Assembly (NCBI RefSeq): GCF_000633635.1
Contig: NZ_AYPQ01000002.1
Coordinates: 547,643 to 611,642 of the forward strand
Reading direction: 5' to 3'
Origin: Enterococcus crotali
Lineage (GTDB): Bacteria; Bacillota; Bacilli; Lactobacillales; Enterococcaceae
Length of the DNA: 64,000 bases
This document shows positions 29,960 to 38,887 of the stretch, in pieces. Below the pieces are notes generated by a model. The model saw nothing but the letters and a program-made list of their open reading frames with translations, had not been told where the DNA came from and made no database searches. Both the position numbers and the translations under genes were made by a program. Each line of letters opens with the position of its first letter. Within the stretch, counting starts at the first letter, position 1.

Positions 29960-29981
29960 GGACAAACAACGAAATGTGTCC
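29960..29981. promoter_or_regulatory. DhaS-type operator
   Basis: GGACAAAC-N6-ATGTGTCC. The recalled Lactococcus lactis DhaS site is GGACACAT-N6-ATTTGTCC; this matches its reverse complement at 15 of 16 defined bases. It lies between dhaK and dhaQ, next to the dhaK -35. A cre-like TGTGTCCGCTTTCA (29976-29989, about 11 of 14) overlaps it, suggesting carbon catabolite control as well. Confidence 0.75.
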
Positions 29982-30073
29982 GCTTTCATTTTGTTCTACC
30001 TAAAGATTGTAGTTTTCAGATAGAATACAGCGTATAATGGAGACAGATATTATTGAAAAGGAGCGAAGGCTCA

Positions 30074-31066
30074 ATGAAACAATTGATTAATTCCCGCGGG
30101 CAAATTCGCCAGCAACTACTAGCTGGGCTTACTTATACATATAATGACAGACTTGATTGGCAAGCAGAAACTGGGATCGTCACTAAAAAAACGATTGCTG
30201 AAAATAAAGTAGTCCTGATTAGTGGAGGTGGCTGTGGTCATGAACCCGCTCATGTCGGTTACATCGGAGAAAACATGCTAGATTGTGCTGTGATGGGTAC
30301 TATTTTTGAACCTCCTGCTAGCGATGAAATTCTTCAAGCTATCGAAAAAACGTATAATGGTAAAGGAACTTTACTGATCATCAAAAATTTTGAAAAGGAT
30401 TTGACGAATTTTTTAGAAGCAGAACGCTTAGCAAAAGCAAAGGGATTCCTTGTTTCTCATGTGATCGTAGATGATGACTGTTCTATTGAGAGCGGCACAT
30501 TTGAAAAGAGACGACGGGGAGTTGCTGGAACTGTTTTTGTCCACAAAATTATTGGGGCAGCCGCAACCCAAGGATACTCTTTAGATGAATTACAAGCACT
30601 AGGTGAACAATTAATTCCTCAGATCAAAACATTAGGAGTTGCTTTTTCGCCTGCGTCACCGATTGGTGTCATTCCCCAACAATATGAATTAGCAGAAAAT
30701 GAAATGTACTTTGGCATTGGTATCCACGGAGAACCTGGCTACCGCATTGAAAAAATGCAATCTTCTGAGAGAATCGCGATTGAGCTGGTAAACAAACTAA
30801 AACAGCAATACTCAAAAAAGGACCTGACCCAAGCAGCTGTATTAGTGAACGGCCTAGGTAACATTCCATTGCTAGAACTTGGTGTTTTTATGAATGACGT
30901 TCAACAATTAATGGACATTGAAGATATTCAAGTAGTCTATAAACGAATGGGCAATTTTTTAACGGCTTATAATACAAATGGTCTTTCTTTAACTTTGTTA
31001 GCAATCAAAGACGATAAATGGCTGGATTATTTAAGTACCCCGACCGATGCTTTTGGCTGGAGATAA
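30074..31066 (+). CDS. dhaQ: DhaQ-like DhaK paralogue, coactivator of DhaS
   Basis: 330 residues homologous to DhaK, including LISGGGCGHEPAHVGYIG and GIGIHGEPGYR with the substrate-binding His218. In L. lactis a DhaK paralogue, DhaQ, binds dihydroxyacetone and acts with the TetR-type DhaS to activate dhaKLM. Here the gene is divergent from dhaK and convergent with a dhaS-like gene, the expected arrangement. Start at 30074 after GGAGCGAAGG. A second catalytic DhaK is the alternative, but no second dhaL accompanies it. Confidence 0.8.
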   Translation: MKQLINSRGQIRQQLLAGLTYTYNDRLDWQAETGIVTKKTIAENKVVLISGGGCGHEPAHVGYIGENMLDCAVMGTIFEPPASDEILQAIEKTYNGKGTLLIIKNFEKDLTNFLEAERLAKAKGFLVSHVIVDDDCSIESGTFEKRRRGVAGTVFVHKIIGAAATQGYSLDELQALGEQLIPQIKTLGVAFSPASPIGVIPQQYELAENEMYFGIGIHGEPGYRIEKMQSSERIAIELVNKLKQQYSKKDLTQAAVLVNGLGNIPLLELGVFMNDVQQLMDIEDIQVVYKRMGNFLTAYNTNGLSLTLLAIKDDKWLDYLSTPTDAFGWR

Positions 31067-31125
31067 AAAAAGACAATGAACAACAACGTAAATTCCATGT
31101 GTACGTTGTTATTCATTGTCTTTCT
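31065..31125. terminator. Bidirectional terminator between dhaQ and dhaS
   Basis: AAAGACAATGAA-AACAACGTA pairs with TACGTTGTT-TTCATTGTCTTT (one mismatch, 11-nt loop). It overlaps the last codons of the dhaS-like gene. Confidence 0.8.
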
Positions 31126-31661
31126 TCAAACCCCATTAGAAAGGCGATTTTCATTTGCTCAGCAAAACGATGCGAATCAATCGTGCAGCCATCAATAATC
31201 CATTTTGTCGTTAAGGAAACAAATGCATTCGCATAAAATTCTTCCAGAAATAAGCGATCCCCATCTTCCAGACTCTCGTCTGTTTGCTTTTTAACCACTA
31301 AAACTTGATGGATCAATACTTTTAAATGTTGTGTATAATATTCTTGAAACGAGTTTTGTCCCTCAAAAGTCAGAATCCTGCGATAAAAGACCTGATTTTC
31401 CTCAAAGTAGACAAATAAATTCTCCACAATAAACTGCCAGCCTTCATAAGCCAGATTATCTTCGATTTTTTCGATTGCCTCTTGCTGAAAAATCCAATCT
31501 GCTAATTCATATTTATCTTGAAAATAATCATAAAATGTTTGACGCCGCATGTTACTTTCCTGCATGATTTTTGCGATCGTCACTTTTTCAAACCCAATAT
31601 CTGACACAAGTTTTTTAAATACCTTCGCTATTTTCTTTTTTGTAATTAATGATCCCGTCAT
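31113..31661 (-). CDS. dhaS: DhaS-like TetR-family regulator
   Basis: 182 residues with an N-terminal TetR helix-turn-helix (GFEKVTIAKIMQESNMRRQTF, then YDYFQDKYELADWI), typical of DhaS-type activators. No conventional C-terminal ligand domain is obvious, consistent with DhaQ doing the sensing. Placed beside dhaQ and dhaKLM, with a matching operator in between. The regulatory role is inferred from family and context. Confidence 0.85.
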   Translation of the reverse strand: MTGSLITKKKIAKVFKKLVSDIGFEKVTIAKIMQESNMRRQTFYDYFQDKYELADWIFQQEAIEKIEDNLAYEGWQFIVENLFVYFEENQVFYRRILTFEGQNSFQEYYTQHLKVLIHQVLVVKKQTDESLEDGDRLFLEEFYANAFVSLTTKWIIDGCTIDSHRFAEQMKIAFLMGFEERQ

Positions 31662-31743
31662 TTGTCTGCACCTTTAATTTCATTAGTCCTTTTATTGTAC
31701 CAGTAAATGAACATTTAGAAAATCAATGATTCTGCGAGCAAAC

Positions 31744-31793
31744 AAAAATAAGCTGAAGCAGAAGAATGACTCCTACAGTTTCAGCTTATTTTT
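31744..31793 (-). terminator. Terminator of the coiled-coil protein gene
   Basis: AAAAATAAGCTGAA (31744-31757) pairs with TTCAGCTTATTTTT (31780-31793). The T-run is at the correct end for the minus-strand gene that stops at 31814; it could also act on the plus strand. Confidence 0.85.
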
Positions 31794-31813
31794 ACGGTTT
31801 ATTCTATGGGTTC

Positions 31814-34066
31814 TTATGCATTTTGACGTGCCAAGAATGTTTCTAGATATTCACTCAATAATTTATAGCCTTCCATTTTTTGTTCCACTTCTTTTGGACA
31901 ATAAATCCATTTACCCATGACTTTTCTTTTCTTAGATAAGACTTTGACCTCTTCTAAAAAGTCACCTAAATCATCGATCAAGTGCTGCGTGCTTAACTCG
32001 TTGCCTAACAGGATGTCTTTCTTTTCCCGCTCATAAACCGAGGCCCATAAATACGGCAAGACTTCGATTTTACGAATATTCGTATGAAAATCATCTTTGG
32101 GCAACATACCTTTATGTCCTAGCCCTCGTCCTTGCTGGAAAAATGAATGGATATCCCATTCTAATTTTTTCAATCGGCGTAATGATGGTCCTTGTGGATC
32201 TAAGGCATTCTTATTATCGTAACCTTCATCTAATGTCCAAGAGCTCCTTGTTTCTGTTGTTTGAGGGTGCTTTTCTGAAACTCGATCAAGCATTTCTTCA
32301 ATTGCTAATGTCACTGTAGGTCTTTCTTCTATCGTTTCTACAACTGGTTTCATCGGTCGATTAGCTTGTAAAAAAGTCTCTTTCGATGGGAAACTTCTAG
32401 TTGCTTGTGTAACTGGCTGTTGTGACGGCACAGCTCTTGTAGGTGGCGCAGCGGGTCCCATTACTGTATTATTGACTCTTGCTTCAGAAGCTTGCTGAAC
32501 TATTGTAGTAGCTTCTTTTTTCGCTATTGATGCGGTTTGTGTCGTTTGACGCATCTTTTGTTCTAACTCGGCTATTTTTTGATGCGCTTTGATTAATTGA
32601 ACATCTACTTTACCCACGGTTTGTGTTAGTTTCTTAATTTCAGTAGCATTTGATTTTAACTGCTCCTGATCTTTTTGGTGTTGTTCAGCTAGTTTCTTTG
32701 CTGAATCACTTTTAGTCAGTTTGACTGTGGGTACTTTTTTCTTTTCGCTTTTAACGATGGTCAATTCTGCTTCAACGCTTTGCAGTTTTGTGGTCAGGTG
32801 ATCGATCTCTTTGTTCAATTTAATTGTTTCCGAAGCGGTCTCTTGTAATTGACCATGGTCTTTTTCTATTCTTGCTATTGCTGCTGAATCTGGTTTCACC
32901 TCTAAAACAGTTGATTCGACAGTGTTCAATTTATCATTGATCTGCTGTATTTGGCGAGCAATCGTGCTGACTTCCTCACTGGTTGATGTTAATTTATCTG
33001 CTAATTTATTTTGTTCATCAACAGGTTTTCTTGCTGTAGAGAAGTTAAGTGCTGGTCTTTTTTCTTGTTTATTTTTTTCAATCGTTTTGTTCAATTCTAC
33101 TACTTGTTGATCTGAACGATCCATTCTTTGCACAAGCAGATCGATTCTTTGTAATGTTTCGTCCAGGCGATGTTCTAAAGTTGGACCTGCTTTTTCATCT
33201 GGTCCAAAAATAATTTTAAATTTTGGCGGTGTTTTAGGCTTTGGTATATTGGTTAATTTTTTATCTACCGCCGTTTTAAATGTTGCAAACTCTTCCTCCA
33301 AGTGTGCTATTTTTTCATTTACTACTTTTAATTGTTTGGCATTCTCAAATTCCAACGCCTCTTTTGCGGCAACTTTACTTTGCACTACCTTGACAACAGG
33401 TGGTGTCCGTTTGTCTTTGACAGCTTGGACTTCTTTATAAATATCATTCAGATTTTCACTAAATTGATTCATCATCTCTGTCAAAAGTAAGACTTCGCTG
33501 TTCGTCTCCTGTAACCCTTTAACCATCTCAATGGGTATATCCTCAGAAAAACTTGAGACGTGCTCTAGCGGTAACTCTGGAACTTCTAAGCTACTGATCC
33601 ACGTACGTAGATCGCTTATTTGCAACTTACTGAGTGGATGTGCTAATGCTAACAGCAATGTGATATACACAGCTTTTTGCGTCACGCGTACGTAAAGGTT
33701 CTTTGCAACACAATCCTCAAATTCATGATTAAATTGCTCTGGAAGGTCCTCTAATAGTCCTTCAAATTGCTCTGGTTGCTCATAATCTGTCGATAGCTCA
33801 AATTTTCTCAATAGATAAACGGAATATTGACTCAATACCTCATCCGAATATAGCTCTTCGCCTAAACGATTTGCTTCGATTTCTTTTCTTAAAAAAACTT
33901 TTTTACTCTCTGTGCTATTTTTCGTAAGATTCAACTTTTCCATATGTACTAACGGCCCCTTTTTTACTTGTACCTTACCTTTTTTATTTAGAAATACCCT
34001 TGTTATAATCAAAGAGGCTGGAGTTAACGTTTCACTTTGAAAATCAAGACCATCGACTATACGCAA
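31814..34066 (-). CDS. Large coiled-coil protein, unknown function (N-terminus probably frameshifted)
   Basis: About 709-750 residues, cytosolic, no signal peptide or membrane helix. An N-terminal globular region (to ~200) is followed by a long Lys/Glu-rich coiled-coil zone (~200-560), a Pro-rich linker (MGPAAPPTRAVPSQQP) and a ~150-residue C-terminal domain (GRGLGHKGMLPKDDFHTNIR). An ATG at 33943 is one start. However, upstream codons look coding, and adding one base near 34081 joins them to SRSLGVAEVTSIINDPL up to about 34143, so the true start is likely there. A scaffold or cytoskeletal role is only a guess. Confidence 0.75.
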   Translation of the reverse strand: MRIVDGLDFQSETLTPASLIITRVFLNKKGKVQVKKGPLVHMEKLNLTKNSTESKKVFLRKEIEANRLGEELYSDEVLSQYSVYLLRKFELSTDYEQPEQFEGLLEDLPEQFNHEFEDCVAKNLYVRVTQKAVYITLLLALAHPLSKLQISDLRTWISSLEVPELPLEHVSSFSEDIPIEMVKGLQETNSEVLLLTEMMNQFSENLNDIYKEVQAVKDKRTPPVVKVVQSKVAAKEALEFENAKQLKVVNEKIAHLEEEFATFKTAVDKKLTNIPKPKTPPKFKIIFGPDEKAGPTLEHRLDETLQRIDLLVQRMDRSDQQVVELNKTIEKNKQEKRPALNFSTARKPVDEQNKLADKLTSTSEEVSTIARQIQQINDKLNTVESTVLEVKPDSAAIARIEKDHGQLQETASETIKLNKEIDHLTTKLQSVEAELTIVKSEKKKVPTVKLTKSDSAKKLAEQHQKDQEQLKSNATEIKKLTQTVGKVDVQLIKAHQKIAELEQKMRQTTQTASIAKKEATTIVQQASEARVNNTVMGPAAPPTRAVPSQQPVTQATRSFPSKETFLQANRPMKPVVETIEERPTVTLAIEEMLDRVSEKHPQTTETRSSWTLDEGYDNKNALDPQGPSLRRLKKLEWDIHSFFQQGRGLGHKGMLPKDDFHTNIRKIEVLPYLWASVYEREKKDILLGNELSTQHLIDDLGDFLEEVKVLSKKRKVMGKWIYCPKEVEQKMEGYKLLSEYLETFLARQNA

Positions 34067-34364
34067 AAGCCGATCAGATTGAGTGGGTCATTTATTATCG
34101 AAGTAACTTCCGCAACACCGAGTGATCTGGATTTAGGCAACAATAAGTAAATGCGCCAATCCCCTCTATATCCTTTTTATAATTCTATGTTTATTACGTT
34201 CTTTTTTTAAACAATCATTTTTAATTTTACCCTATAAAAGATAATAATTTTTCCAAAAAATGTCATAATTCAAGAAAAATTTGAGAATAGTAATCGAAAA
34301 TCAAAAAAACCGGAATAAAACTATATAAATAGCTTCATCCAGTTTCTCTCATTACATTAAAGCG
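34067..34364. other. Intergenic region, partly lost N-terminus of the coiled-coil gene
   Basis: 34070-34143 on the minus strand encodes a likely continuation of the coiled-coil protein in another frame. The remainder to 34364 is AT-rich with no gene seen. Confidence 0.4.
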
Positions 34365-34943
34365 TCACTCTTTGTATTGCTTTTCAATTCGCCGATCAGG
34401 AATGATCCACATAACCAAAATACTAATATTTACAATTAATACAAAATAAGGATGGATCAGCCAACCTAAGCATATACCTAAAATATTTAAAAAAATCGTT
34501 AAATAGGATTTATTATACCGCCGAAATAATTCGCTCAATGTAGAATCACTGCCATTTACCCGAATTAACTCTCGAGTCAGTATCAAATAGGAAATATTTG
34601 CTAACAGCGTCATCACACCATACGTCAGTTGTGGCACTAAGCTATCAATAAAATCGCCTACCCATGCAGTCGCGAAGGGAACCAGCGTTAAGGTGAAAAT
34701 AAAAAAATTATTTGCCCACAGCACACGTCCGTCAATTTTTTGAACTAATTGAAACATATGATGATGATTATTCCAATAAATTGCTAGCATTACAAAACTA
34801 ACAATATAAATAAATAATTTTCGCTCAATACCAATTAAACCAGCTAAAGTATCTGTTGTGGGCTGATGCAACTCTAGAACTAGAATCGTCATCACGATTG
34901 CAATAACCGCATCTGTAAAAGCTTCGACTCTTGATTTTGACAT
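34365..34943 (-). CDS. TMEM175/DUF1211 family membrane protein
   Basis: 192 residues and about six membrane segments. The N-terminal SRVEAFTDAVIAIVMTILVLEL is the RxxxFSD-type signature of TMEM175-like potassium channels (here FTD). Bacterial members form tetrameric K+ leak channels. The start is placed at 34943 because GAGGAG lies 8 nt before it; the ATG three codons upstream is too close. It is a single gene. Confidence 0.85.
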   Translation of the reverse strand: MSKSRVEAFTDAVIAIVMTILVLELHQPTTDTLAGLIGIERKLFIYIVSFVMLAIYWNNHHHMFQLVQKIDGRVLWANNFFIFTLTLVPFATAWVGDFIDSLVPQLTYGVMTLLANISYLILTRELIRVNGSDSTLSELFRRYNKSYLTIFLNILGICLGWLIHPYFVLIVNISILVMWIIPDRRIEKQYKE

Positions 34944-35059
34944 GTTCCTCATCTCCTCTTTTTCATTTTACGTCCTTTTTAGGCAAATGCAATGAAAATG
35001 ACCCGCCTTAGGATGGAGAGAAAATCAGCCTAAAGGTGGATTCTTTGGTCAAAGATTCT

Positions 35060-35068
35060 TGCTATACT
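35060..35068 (+). promoter_or_regulatory. Extended -10 of the small membrane protein gene
   Basis: TGCTATACT is an extended -10 element; no strong -35 is visible. It lies about 40 nt before the start codon. Confidence 0.4.
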
Positions 35069-35107
35069 TTATTCATAGAGAACAAGAAAAAAATGGAGGT
35101 TTTTATA

Positions 35108-35308
35108 ATGAGACAACGGTCAATGGTAATGAATATATTAATGGTAATCGGGTTATTTTTCGTAGGGAGCATTGTTTTAAGTATTGTACTTGGGATTTTA
35201 GGCGGTTTGTTATGGTTCGCAATCAAAATCATGATTCCAGTTGCTATCGCGGTTTGGTTAGTACGTATGATCTCTGGATCATCAAATAATCGTCGTAGAT
35301 ATTACTAA
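35108..35308 (+). CDS. Small membrane protein, unknown
   Basis: 66 residues with two hydrophobic stretches (MNILMVIGLFFVGSIVLSIV; GGLLWFAIKIMIPVAIAVWL) and a basic, Ser/Asn-rich tail ending RRRYY. Start at 35108 after ATGGAGG; the upstream part of the frame lacks a ribosome site. It looks like small envelope-stress membrane proteins but has no named family. Own promoter and terminator. Confidence 0.7.
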   Translation: MRQRSMVMNILMVIGLFFVGSIVLSIVLGILGGLLWFAIKIMIPVAIAVWLVRMISGSSNNRRRYY

Positions 35309-35348
35309 GCATGACAGCTAGTTCAGCCAATAGGCTTCTTATATAAAT

Positions 35349-35393
35349 AAAAAGCACCAAAAATCAGATGAATTTTCTGATTTTGGTGCTTTT
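35349..35393 (+). terminator. Terminator of the small membrane protein gene
   Basis: AAAAGCACCAAAAATCAGA pairs with TCTGATTTTGGTGCTTTT with a single bulged A and a 7-nt loop. Confidence 0.9.
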
Positions 35394-35579
35394 CTATGAT
35401 TCAATCAATAATTAATTTCTGTATTTCAATAACTCTGCACTAGATGAAACCAGATAAACGACTCCTAAAATCATAAGTATTCCCCGCTTCTACCTCTACT
35501 TTAGGCTTTGTCATTATTAATTACAAACAACGGGTGGTTTACAAAGGAAGTTTAACTGACTACTTTTAGTGTACTTGTA

Positions 35580-36671
35580 CTATTTACTAATATCTCCGCG
35601 GAAAGCTTGCTCAAGGCTATCAAAATAATTGATTGACCCTTTTGTTTGGATTTCCCATTTGTCGTCTTTTTTCTTCATTATTAATTTAAATCCATCACCA
35701 TAATCATCAATACTCACAGGTTTGGTATTTTTGAAGATTTCAGGTAACTTGTCTAATTCTGCTTTTTGAGCAGCTTTGCTTCTCTCATCATAATCTTGAT
35801 CTCTGTGCGCTTCATAATATTCTTTATTAGCAGCTTCCATATCATCTTTCATTTCTTTAAATGATAAACCTTCTGTATTTATCGTTACTTCCGCTACATC
35901 AGGGAAATAAGAAGCAATTTGATAATCAACTGTAGCTACTTTCGCATTGTCTTCTCTGAATACTTTTGCAAGTGCTAATCCTTCTTCATCTGTCACTTTA
36001 TAGTCATAGAATTTTTTCTTGATGGCTTTATTGAAGTTTTCATCAAAATTTTTGACTGCTTCATCACGATCATTCGCAACAAGTTTATTGTAATCCTCAT
36101 TTTCAGTAGCTAAAAAGACTTCATCAATAAAAGCTGTGGCTACTTTCGTTGCATCTTCACTATGATCTTTATATTCTGACGCATCAACATCAAGAATAAT
36201 CGGCTTCGGCTCTTTTTCTACTTCATAAATTCTAGGCTCAAAGTGTAGTTTGTATTTTGCCTTTTTTTCTACAGGAAATACGATATAACCCGTTTTACTT
36301 TTCTTGGCAGAAATTTTTTCATACGCAAGTAACGGTGTTTTACTATCATCTAGATAAAGACTTAATGCTTCGATTTTGCTGTCGTCTTCATCATAAAGCA
36401 TGATGTCTGTAGCACTCATGTCTAAACTCTTATCTGTGACATTTTTGATTGTTACTTTTAATGCAAGGAAGCCTTCCCCATCTTCTACTTCCTCATCCTT
36501 TGGTACCACATACTCACCTTCATCGATCGAAAGAGAGGCGATTTTGGATTTTGATGCTTTTGTTTCAGTTTTGCTATCGTCTCCACTTTTTTTAGACGAC
36601 CCTGTTCCTCCGCATGCAGCTAATGAAATAATAGCCACTGCTGATAAAAAGACTAACCCCAGTTTCTTCAT
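35580..36671 (-). CDS. Lipoprotein, DUF5105/DUF4352-like
   Basis: 363 residues. A lipoprotein signal peptide ends in ISLAACGG (lipobox AAC), followed by a low-complexity Ser/Lys linker. An Ig-like DUF4352-type domain (FLALKVTIKNVTDKSLD) precedes a C-terminal DUF5105-like region (ATKVATAFIDEVFLATENEDY) that may bind a ligand. Start at 36671 after AGAAGGAG. Surface-anchored; the ligand is unknown. It stands alone. Confidence 0.8.
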   Translation of the reverse strand: MKKLGLVFLSAVAIISLAACGGTGSSKKSGDDSKTETKASKSKIASLSIDEGEYVVPKDEEVEDGEGFLALKVTIKNVTDKSLDMSATDIMLYDEDDSKIEALSLYLDDSKTPLLAYEKISAKKSKTGYIVFPVEKKAKYKLHFEPRIYEVEKEPKPIILDVDASEYKDHSEDATKVATAFIDEVFLATENEDYNKLVANDRDEAVKNFDENFNKAIKKKFYDYKVTDEEGLALAKVFREDNAKVATVDYQIASYFPDVAEVTINTEGLSFKEMKDDMEAANKEYYEAHRDQDYDERSKAAQKAELDKLPEIFKNTKPVSIDDYGDGFKLIMKKKDDKWEIQTKGSINYFDSLEQAFRGDISK

Positions 36672-36785
36672 TCTATATTCTCCTTCTAACATTTATTGAA
36701 CACCCTTTTAATTTTACTACAGTCAGGAGGCGACTTTATCTCAATCTTCTTAGAATTAGTCTAACTTTTTGAGAATTTAAACTGA

Positions 36786-37565
36786 TTATTTTGTATACAT
36801 TTTGTCCCGGTATAGCACCAACTGCTGCTCTTTGATTTTTTCAATAGCTTCAACGGCATACTCGATCCCCATATGATAATCTTTGTGCACTTGCTTAGAG
36901 ACAGTGACGAGATTGCTTTCATGGTCACTTCCGCCAGCTGAAACAAAAATCAAATGATGGATTTCTACTTGATGATCACTTGCAGGAATTCTGACACCAA
37001 AGCGATTAGTACGTGCTAAATCTGCTCCCGTTACTCTGCAATAAAATTGATCTCGACTCGCTATTCTGTATGGTAATGTGGAGATGCCTCGTTTAAAAAA
37101 TGTGGCTTTTCCATAATTACGGCTGCACCGATCCGAACAAAAGGATCTTCGTCTGCCTTCTAGTTTTTGATTACACCACTTACATAACCGTTTATCTTTT
37201 CTAAAATCGATTGTCTCAAAACCAAGTTCTTCTCCAAATGCTTTTTCATATTCATAAAGACTTAACCAACGTCTTGTATACGTTTCAGTTTTTTCTTCTA
37301 AGCGTAACTGGCTTCCTTTTGCCTTATAAATATATTTGTCAGGAATCGTTTCAACCGCCTGCTGGATCTTTTTTTTTCTTGTTTCAGAAAAGGATGAAAA
37401 ATCATTTTGAGGTAGCTCTCCGACGCCGAATTGCCCGATCGTTTTACATTTGAAACAAATATAAAACTGAGCCTGATCAGAAGTTTCCTCTGAAAAAAGC
37501 AGCTCCACTTTCCTTGAGCATTTAGGGCAATAAGCCTTTGGTAGTTTAAAGCGATGATAATCCAT
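36786..37565 (-). CDS. HNH endonuclease-type protein with zinc ribbons
   Basis: 259 residues. An N-terminal CPKC...CFKC zinc ribbon (residues ~13-42), a central CKWC...CSDRC ribbon (~130-155) and a C-terminal HNH-like core: HHLIFVSAGGSDHESNLVTV with a following His (VHKDYH). The order matches ββα-metal HNH nucleases of the restriction or homing type. No partner methylase or integrase gene is adjacent, so it may be a host nuclease or a domesticated mobile nuclease. The ribosome site is GAAGGAATG. Confidence 0.75.
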   Translation of the reverse strand: MDYHRFKLPKAYCPKCSRKVELLFSEETSDQAQFYICFKCKTIGQFGVGELPQNDFSSFSETRKKKIQQAVETIPDKYIYKAKGSQLRLEEKTETYTRRWLSLYEYEKAFGEELGFETIDFRKDKRLCKWCNQKLEGRRRSFCSDRCSRNYGKATFFKRGISTLPYRIASRDQFYCRVTGADLARTNRFGVRIPASDHQVEIHHLIFVSAGGSDHESNLVTVSKQVHKDYHMGIEYAVEAIEKIKEQQLVLYRDKMYTK

Positions 37566-37687
37566 AGTCTCATTCCTTCGTGTTTCTTTCTATTATAACT
37601 TATTTTTTCAATCACATTGCCGAAACCAAAAAAGCAAACGGCAATCATGATGATCACCGTCTACTTCTTATCATTTTTATAGGATGT

Positions 37688-38089
37688 TTAGCCTAACTGA
37701 TCTGTTTTTTTAACAATTTTTTTAATTTCGTGAATCGCCTTTTTTTGTTCTAAATAGCTTTTCACTTTATTTTCATCGCTATCGATTTTTCCTAAAGTTG
37801 TGTCTAGTTTGTCAATTTCAGTATTGATTTGATAGACTAATGACTCTTGATCATCAATCCAGTTTTCAGCATTTTCGACTGCTTTATCATGTGCTTTTTG
37901 TTCTTCTTTTTCAATCTTATTTTCTTTGCGGATAATTGATTTTACTTCATGCAACGCTTTTTCTTGTTCATAAAAATGTTTGATTTTGCTATCAGTATCT
38001 TCCATTTTTTCAAGAGTCACGTCTAACTTATCCATTTCTTTACCGATTTTTTCTACTAATTTTGCTTCTTTTTCTGCATAATTTGCCAT
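37688..38089 (-). CDS. Helical protein with two tandem repeats
   Basis: 133 residues, Lys/Glu-rich, all helical, no signal. Two copies of a ~48-residue unit are visible: LVEKIGKEMDKLDVTLEKME (residues ~11-58) and LVYQINTEIDKLDTTLGKID (~84-131), each ending HEVK/HEIK. Ribosome site GAGGAACAAG. Next to an HdeD-family membrane protein on the same strand with 18 nt between, so probably co-transcribed. Unknown function. Confidence 0.65.
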   Translation of the reverse strand: MANYAEKEAKLVEKIGKEMDKLDVTLEKMEDTDSKIKHFYEQEKALHEVKSIIRKENKIEKEEQKAHDKAVENAENWIDDQESLVYQINTEIDKLDTTLGKIDSDENKVKSYLEQKKAIHEIKKIVKKTDQLG

Positions 38090-38107
38090 TACTTGTTCCT
38101 CCTTGTC

Positions 38108-38635
38108 TTATCTAAATGCATAAACGATATGTGTGATACCAAAAAGCATAAAATAAAATCCAACTAGAAAACTTAATGTTAGCGCAGAAGATAGAGGATT
38201 CATCAATAACATGACCCCTAAAATGATTCCCAAAACATCCACGACTAATGTAAACCAAAAGTAGCCAGTACTAACTGATTTCGCCAAATCTAAAGCCAAT
38301 AATCCAAAAACAGAATCTAAGATAAACCAAATCGCAAATATAAACGGTAATGCTGCAACACCGATATTTAAGTTAAATAAGAAATATATACCGATTATAA
38401 TGTCGATCACACCTAAAATAATTGGCGCATAGGCTTTGTAACCTGTTAATTCCTTCATTCTATTGCGAACAAAAATTTCAAAGATCCCTTTAAGAATCGC
38501 AAAAATAGCAAATACCATCACAATTGCAATCAAGTTTCCAGCTGGATCTTGGAATGATAATAACGCTGTTAAGACAAATAGAATTCCCAGAATCAAAGAT
38601 CCCCAGTCTATACCTCTTTTGCTTGTTTCATTCAT
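38108..38635 (-). CDS. HdeD/DUF308 family membrane protein
   Basis: 175 residues with six hydrophobic segments in pairs (GSLILGILFVLTALLSF; PIILGVIDIIIGIYFLF), the pattern of the HdeD-like DUF308 family. HdeD is linked to acid resistance in E. coli; here the role is unknown. It is followed by the repeat-helical protein. Confidence 0.8.
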   Translation of the reverse strand: MNETSKRGIDWGSLILGILFVLTALLSFQDPAGNLIAIVMVFAIFAILKGIFEIFVRNRMKELTGYKAYAPIILGVIDIIIGIYFLFNLNIGVAALPFIFAIWFILDSVFGLLALDLAKSVSTGYFWFTLVVDVLGIILGVMLLMNPLSSALTLSFLVGFYFMLFGITHIVYAFR

Positions 38636-38887
38636 ATTATCCCACTTCTTCCTGTTTTATTTATTTCTTTCTACATTTTTATGGTACTCCTAAAAATTGG
38701 TATAGTCAAAATAAACGACTCTAAAAATAACAAATAATTTTCTTATTACAAAAATTTTAAAGCATTATTTATTATATATATAATTTATTTAAGAAGTTAG
38801 ATATAAAAAAATCGATTATCTTTCTTATTCTAAACAGCAGTCTTACATTCCACAGTTTAGAATCAGAAATCAATCGATAATGTATCT
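38636..38887. other. AT-rich intergenic region
   Basis: Very AT-rich, with a run of alternating AT near 38770-38785. It contains the terminator of the HxlR gene (next entry) and the promoter zone of the HdeD-family gene. No gene is seen. Confidence 0.4.
38810..38880 (-). terminator. Terminator after the HxlR gene
   Basis: On the minus strand ATTCTAAAC pairs with GTTTAGAAT inside an outer TCGATT/AATCGA stem, followed by TTTTTTT. Confidence 0.65.
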
